From: an uncultured Paracoccaceae bacterium
GTDB taxonomy: Bacteria; Pseudomonadota; Alphaproteobacteria; Rhodobacterales; Rhodobacteraceae
Direction of reading: 5' to 3'
NCBI GenBank assembly: GCA_937132145.1
Contig: CAKZNY010000229.1
Location: forward strand, 1-7,549
Length of the DNA: 7,549 nt
Made by a program: the position numbers and the translations under genes. Positions within the stretch are counted from its first letter, which is position 1; each line of letters opens with the position of its first letter. Below, one piece after another: positions 4,818 through 7,549 of this stretch. The notes beneath the pieces are model-generated. The model worked only from the letters and a program-made list of their open reading frames with translations. It was not told the origin of the DNA and did no database searches.

Positions 4818-7505
4818 ATGACCATCCAAGTCGGCACCGACACCGCCCAAACCCGCCGCGAGCTGAAAGTCGGTTCGCAAACGGTTTCGTATTATTCCAT
4901 CCCTGCCGCACAAGCCGCTGGCCTCGGCGATTTCTCGCGCTTGCCCGCCGCCCTGAAAGTGGTTCTGGAAAACATGCTGCGCTTCGAGGATGGCAAAACC
5001 GTCACCATTGCGGACATCGAGGCCTTCGGTGTCTGGACCAAAAACGGCGGCAAAAATCCCCGTGAAATCGCGTACCGCCCCGCACGCGTGTTGATGCAGG
5101 ATTTCACCGGAGTCCCCGCAGTCGTAGACCTCGCCGCCATGCGCGACGGGCTTGTAGCGCTGGGCGGGGACGCCGAAAAGATCAATCCGCAGACACCTGT
5201 TGATCTGGTCATCGACCATTCCGTGATGATCGACGAATTCGGCACACCGCGCGCATTCGCCTTCAATGTTGAACGCGAATATGAACGCAATCTTGAACGC
5301 TACACCTTCCTCAAATGGGGCCAATCCGCCTTTGACAATTTCCGCGTGGTCCCCCCGGGAACCGGCATCTGCCACCAAGTAAACCTTGAATATCTCTCGC
5401 AAACCATCTGGACGGACAAAGACCAGAACGGCGATGAAGTCGCCTATCCCGACACGCTCGTCGGTACAGATTCCCACACCACCATGGTTAACGGCCTCGC
5501 CGTTCTTGGCTGGGGCGTCGGCGGGATCGAGGCCGAGGCCGCGATGCTAGGGCAACCAATTTCCATGCTGATCCCCGAGGTCGTAGGTTTCGAGCTAACC
5601 GGAGCAATGGTAGAGGGCACAACCGCCACCGACCTCGTCCTCAAAGTCGTCGCCATGCTGCGCGCCCACGGCGTGGTAGGCAAATTCGTGGAATTCTACG
5701 GGGACGGGCTGGACCGCCTGCCACTAGCAGACCGCGCAACAATCGCCAACATGGCCCCCGAGTACGGCGCGACCTGCGGCTTCTTCCCGATCGACAATGA
5801 AACCCTGCGCTACCTGCGCGTCTCAGGCCGCGACGAGGATCGCATCGCGCTGGTCGAAGCCTACGCCAAGGAAAACGGTTTCTGGCGCGGCGCGGATTAT
5901 AATCCGATCTACACCACCACATTATCGCTGGATATGGGCACCATCGTTCCGGCAATCTCCGGCCCGAAACGCCCACAGGATTACGTGCCACTGACAGGCG
6001 CAAAAGAAGCCTTCCGCACCGAAATGGAGCAGACCTTCAAGCGCCCAATGGGCAAAGAGGTCACCGTTGAAGGCGAGGATTACACGATGGAATCCGGCAA
6101 AATCGTCATTGCCTCGATCACATCCTGCACCAATACCTCGAACCCGTATGTGATGATCGGCGCCGGCCTTGTGGCGCGCAAAGCTGCGGCGCTGGGCCTG
6201 AACCGCAAACCGTGGGTGAAAACCTCGCTCGCACCCGGATCACAGGTGGTTTCCGCCTATCTTGAGGCCGCCGATCTGCAAAAAGACCTCGACGCGCTGG
6301 GCTTCAATCTGGTCGGCTACGGCTGCACAACCTGCATCGGCAACTCCGGCCCGTTGCAGGAGGAAATCTCGGCAGCGATCCACGAGGGCGATCTTGTCGC
6401 CACCTCGGTACTTTCCGGCAACCGGAATTTCGAGGGCCGCATTTCCCCCGATGTGCGCGCCAACTACCTCGCCTCGCCGCCCCTCGTCGTGGCTTATGCG
6501 ATTGCCGGAACGCTGGACATCAACCTTGCCAGTGACGTGATCGCTCAAGACCGTGACGGCAACGATGTTTACCTGAAAGACATCTGGCCAAGCACGCAGG
6601 AAATTTCCGAACTGGTCGATAAAACCGTCACCCGCGAGGCGTTCCAGTCCAAATACGCCGACGTATTTACCGGCGACGAAAAATGGCAAGCGGTTGAAAC
6701 CACCGACAGCCTGACCTACGACTGGCCTGCATCCTCGACCTACATCCAGAACCCGCCCTACTTCCAAGGCATGTCCAAGGAACCCGGCGTGATAACGAAT
6801 GTCAAAGACGCGCGCCTGCTGGCCGTGCTTGGCGATATGGTCACCACCGACCACATCTCGCCTGCCGGATCATTTGCAGCCGACAGCCCCGCCGGAAAAT
6901 ACCTGATCGACCGTCAAGTCGGCGTGCGCGAGTTCAACTCCTACGGATCACGTCGTGGCAATCACCAAGTTACGATGCGCGGCACCTTCGCCAACATCCG
7001 CATCAAAAACGAGATGCTGGACGGCGTTGAAGGCGGCTACACCACCGGCCCCGACGGCAAACAAACCTCGATCTACGAGGCCGCAATGGCCTATAAAGCT
7101 GCCGGAATTCCGCTGGTAATTATCGCAGGCGACCAATACGGCGCAGGCTCCTCCCGCGACTGGGCCGCCAAAGGCACATCGCTGCTGGGCGTGTCCGCCG
7201 TAATCGCCAAAACATTCGAGCGCATCCACCGCTCCAACCTCGTCGGCATGGGCGTCATCCCGTTCGAATTCACCGGCGACGACGACCGCAAATCGCTGGG
7301 CATTACAGGCAACGAGACCATCTCCATCACTGGCTTGGAAGGCGACCTGAAACCCCTATCGGAGGTCCCGGCAACCATCACATACGCCGACGGCACGGTA
7401 AAAGAGATCACCCTGAAATGCCGTATCGACACCCAAATCGAGATCGAATACGTCGAAAACGGCGGCGTGCTGCATTACGTGCTAAGGAATTTAGCTAAGG
7501 GGTAA
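4818..7505 (+). CDS. acnA: Aconitate hydratase A (aconitase)
   Basis: An 895-residue cytoplasmic [4Fe-4S] enzyme interconverting citrate and isocitrate in the TCA cycle, of the AcnA/IRP1 branch by length and sequence. The three cluster ligands are present: Cys437 in SCTNTSNP, and Cys503 and Cys506 in GCTTCIG. Other family landmarks are GTDSHTTMVNGLAVLGWGVGG in the N-terminal half, TTDHISPAG (676-684) at the start of the swivelling C-terminal domain, and the active-site loop GAGSSRDWA with Ser778, Ser779 and Arg780. The protein is full length with no frameshift. The start is supported by GGAGG 8 nt upstream. It is transcribed alone and divergently from the ccm array; control by an FNR-type regulator is suggested by the palindrome over its promoter. 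IRP1-like RNA binding is known for relatives but cannot be judged here. The final codons use CTA, AGG and TTA, unlike the rest of the gene. Confidence 0.98.
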   Translation: MTIQVGTDTAQTRRELKVGSQTVSYYSIPAAQAAGLGDFSRLPAALKVVLENMLRFEDGKTVTIADIEAFGVWTKNGGKNPREIAYRPARVLMQDFTGVPAVVDLAAMRDGLVALGGDAEKINPQTPVDLVIDHSVMIDEFGTPRAFAFNVEREYERNLERYTFLKWGQSAFDNFRVVPPGTGICHQVNLEYLSQTIWTDKDQNGDEVAYPDTLVGTDSHTTMVNGLAVLGWGVGGIEAEAAMLGQPISMLIPEVVGFELTGAMVEGTTATDLVLKVVAMLRAHGVVGKFVEFYGDGLDRLPLADRATIANMAPEYGATCGFFPIDNETLRYLRVSGRDEDRIALVEAYAKENGFWRGADYNPIYTTTLSLDMGTIVPAISGPKRPQDYVPLTGAKEAFRTEMEQTFKRPMGKEVTVEGEDYTMESGKIVIASITSCTNTSNPYVMIGAGLVARKAAALGLNRKPWVKTSLAPGSQVVSAYLEAADLQKDLDALGFNLVGYGCTTCIGNSGPLQEEISAAIHEGDLVATSVLSGNRNFEGRISPDVRANYLASPPLVVAYAIAGTLDINLASDVIAQDRDGNDVYLKDIWPSTQEISELVDKTVTREAFQSKYADVFTGDEKWQAVETTDSLTYDWPASSTYIQNPPYFQGMSKEPGVITNVKDARLLAVLGDMVTTDHISPAGSFAADSPAGKYLIDRQVGVREFNSYGSRRGNHQVTMRGTFANIRIKNEMLDGVEGGYTTGPDGKQTSIYEAAMAYKAAGIPLVIIAGDQYGAGSSRDWAAKGTSLLGVSAVIAKTFERIHRSNLVGMGVIPFEFTGDDDRKSLGITGNETISITGLEGDLKPLSEVPATITYADGTVKEITLKCRIDTQIEIEYVENGGVLHYVLRNLAKG

Positions 7506-7519
7506 ACCTAAGACACACA
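7481..7519 (+). repeat. Degenerate 13-nt tandem motif across the acnA stop
   Basis: CTAAG occurs three times at exactly 13-nt spacing (7482, 7495 and 7508). The first two 13-nt units share the perfect heptamer GCTAAGG (7481-7487 and 7494-7500); the third unit begins CCTAAG. The run straddles the acnA stop codon at 7503-7505. It is short and imperfect and may be chance; no terminator stem with a T-run is visible before the window ends. Confidence 0.35.
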
Positions 7520-7549
7520 CAACAGAAAACGCCCTCTGAAAGAAGTGCG

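Noticed and set aside
4719..5477. 252-codon leftward ORF covering the acnA start and promoter
   Set aside because: Antisense to the well-conserved N-terminal part of aconitase and to its ribosome-binding site. The predicted protein matches no family I recognise; long antisense frames are common opposite GC-rich genes.
6240..6854. 204-codon leftward ORF inside acnA
   Set aside because: It mirrors the cluster-ligand region of aconitase and has no start signal or domain of its own.
7506..7549. Intrinsic terminator after acnA
   Set aside because: No GC-rich stem followed by a T-run is present in the 44 nt available before the window ends.

Overview
This window reads as ordinary chromosomal DNA of an alphaproteobacterium, most likely a member of the Rhodobacterales (Rhodobacter/Roseobacter group). 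That placement is inferred from the gene order (aconitase divergent from a split ccmABCDG cluster without ccmEFH), the moderately GC-rich coding sequence, and the character of the proteins. I could not run a search to confirm it. There is no tRNA, rRNA, CRISPR array, transposase or phage gene.

The left two thirds (about 15-4613) is a tight leftward array of seven genes. In transcription order they are ccmA, ccmB, ccmC, ccmD, ccmG, a low-molecular-weight protein tyrosine phosphatase, and a DadA/PuuB-type FAD-dependent oxidoreductase. Six of the seven gene pairs' junctions can be read precisely: ccmA/ccmB overlap by 4 nt (ATGA), ccmC/ccmD by 1 nt (TGATG), ccmD/ccmG by 8 nt (ATGGCTAA), ccmG and the phosphatase are 1 nt apart (TAGCATG), and the phosphatase and oxidoreductase are 9 nt apart. 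Only the ccmB-ccmC junction is loose, at 78 nt. The 49-residue ccmD gene is easy to miss. CcmA, B, C and D make up the machinery that delivers haem to the periplasm for cytochrome c maturation, and CcmG is the thioredoxin-like reductant for the apocytochrome/CcmH branch. CcmE, CcmF, CcmH and CcmI are not here and must lie elsewhere. The last two genes have no established role in this pathway and look like co-transcribed passengers or functional add-ons.

The right third (4818-7505) is one rightward gene, acnA, encoding an 895-residue aconitase of the AcnA/IRP1 family with all three iron-sulfur cysteines. About 200 bp (4614-4817) separates acnA from the divergent ccmA. This gap holds the most interesting non-coding signal: a perfect 8-bp inverted repeat with a 4-bp spacer whose core is TTGAC-N4-GTCAA, the form of an FNR/CRP-family operator. 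It overlaps the -35 element of a plausible acnA promoter. Just downstream, the acnA leader has a second small dyad and competing GC-rich stems.

The genes share a theme: haem and iron-sulfur proteins of aerobic/microaerobic respiration, facing a common control region. I see no clearly new biological system. The observations worth following up are the shared operator and the redox-capable phosphatase and flavoprotein at the tail of the ccm operon.
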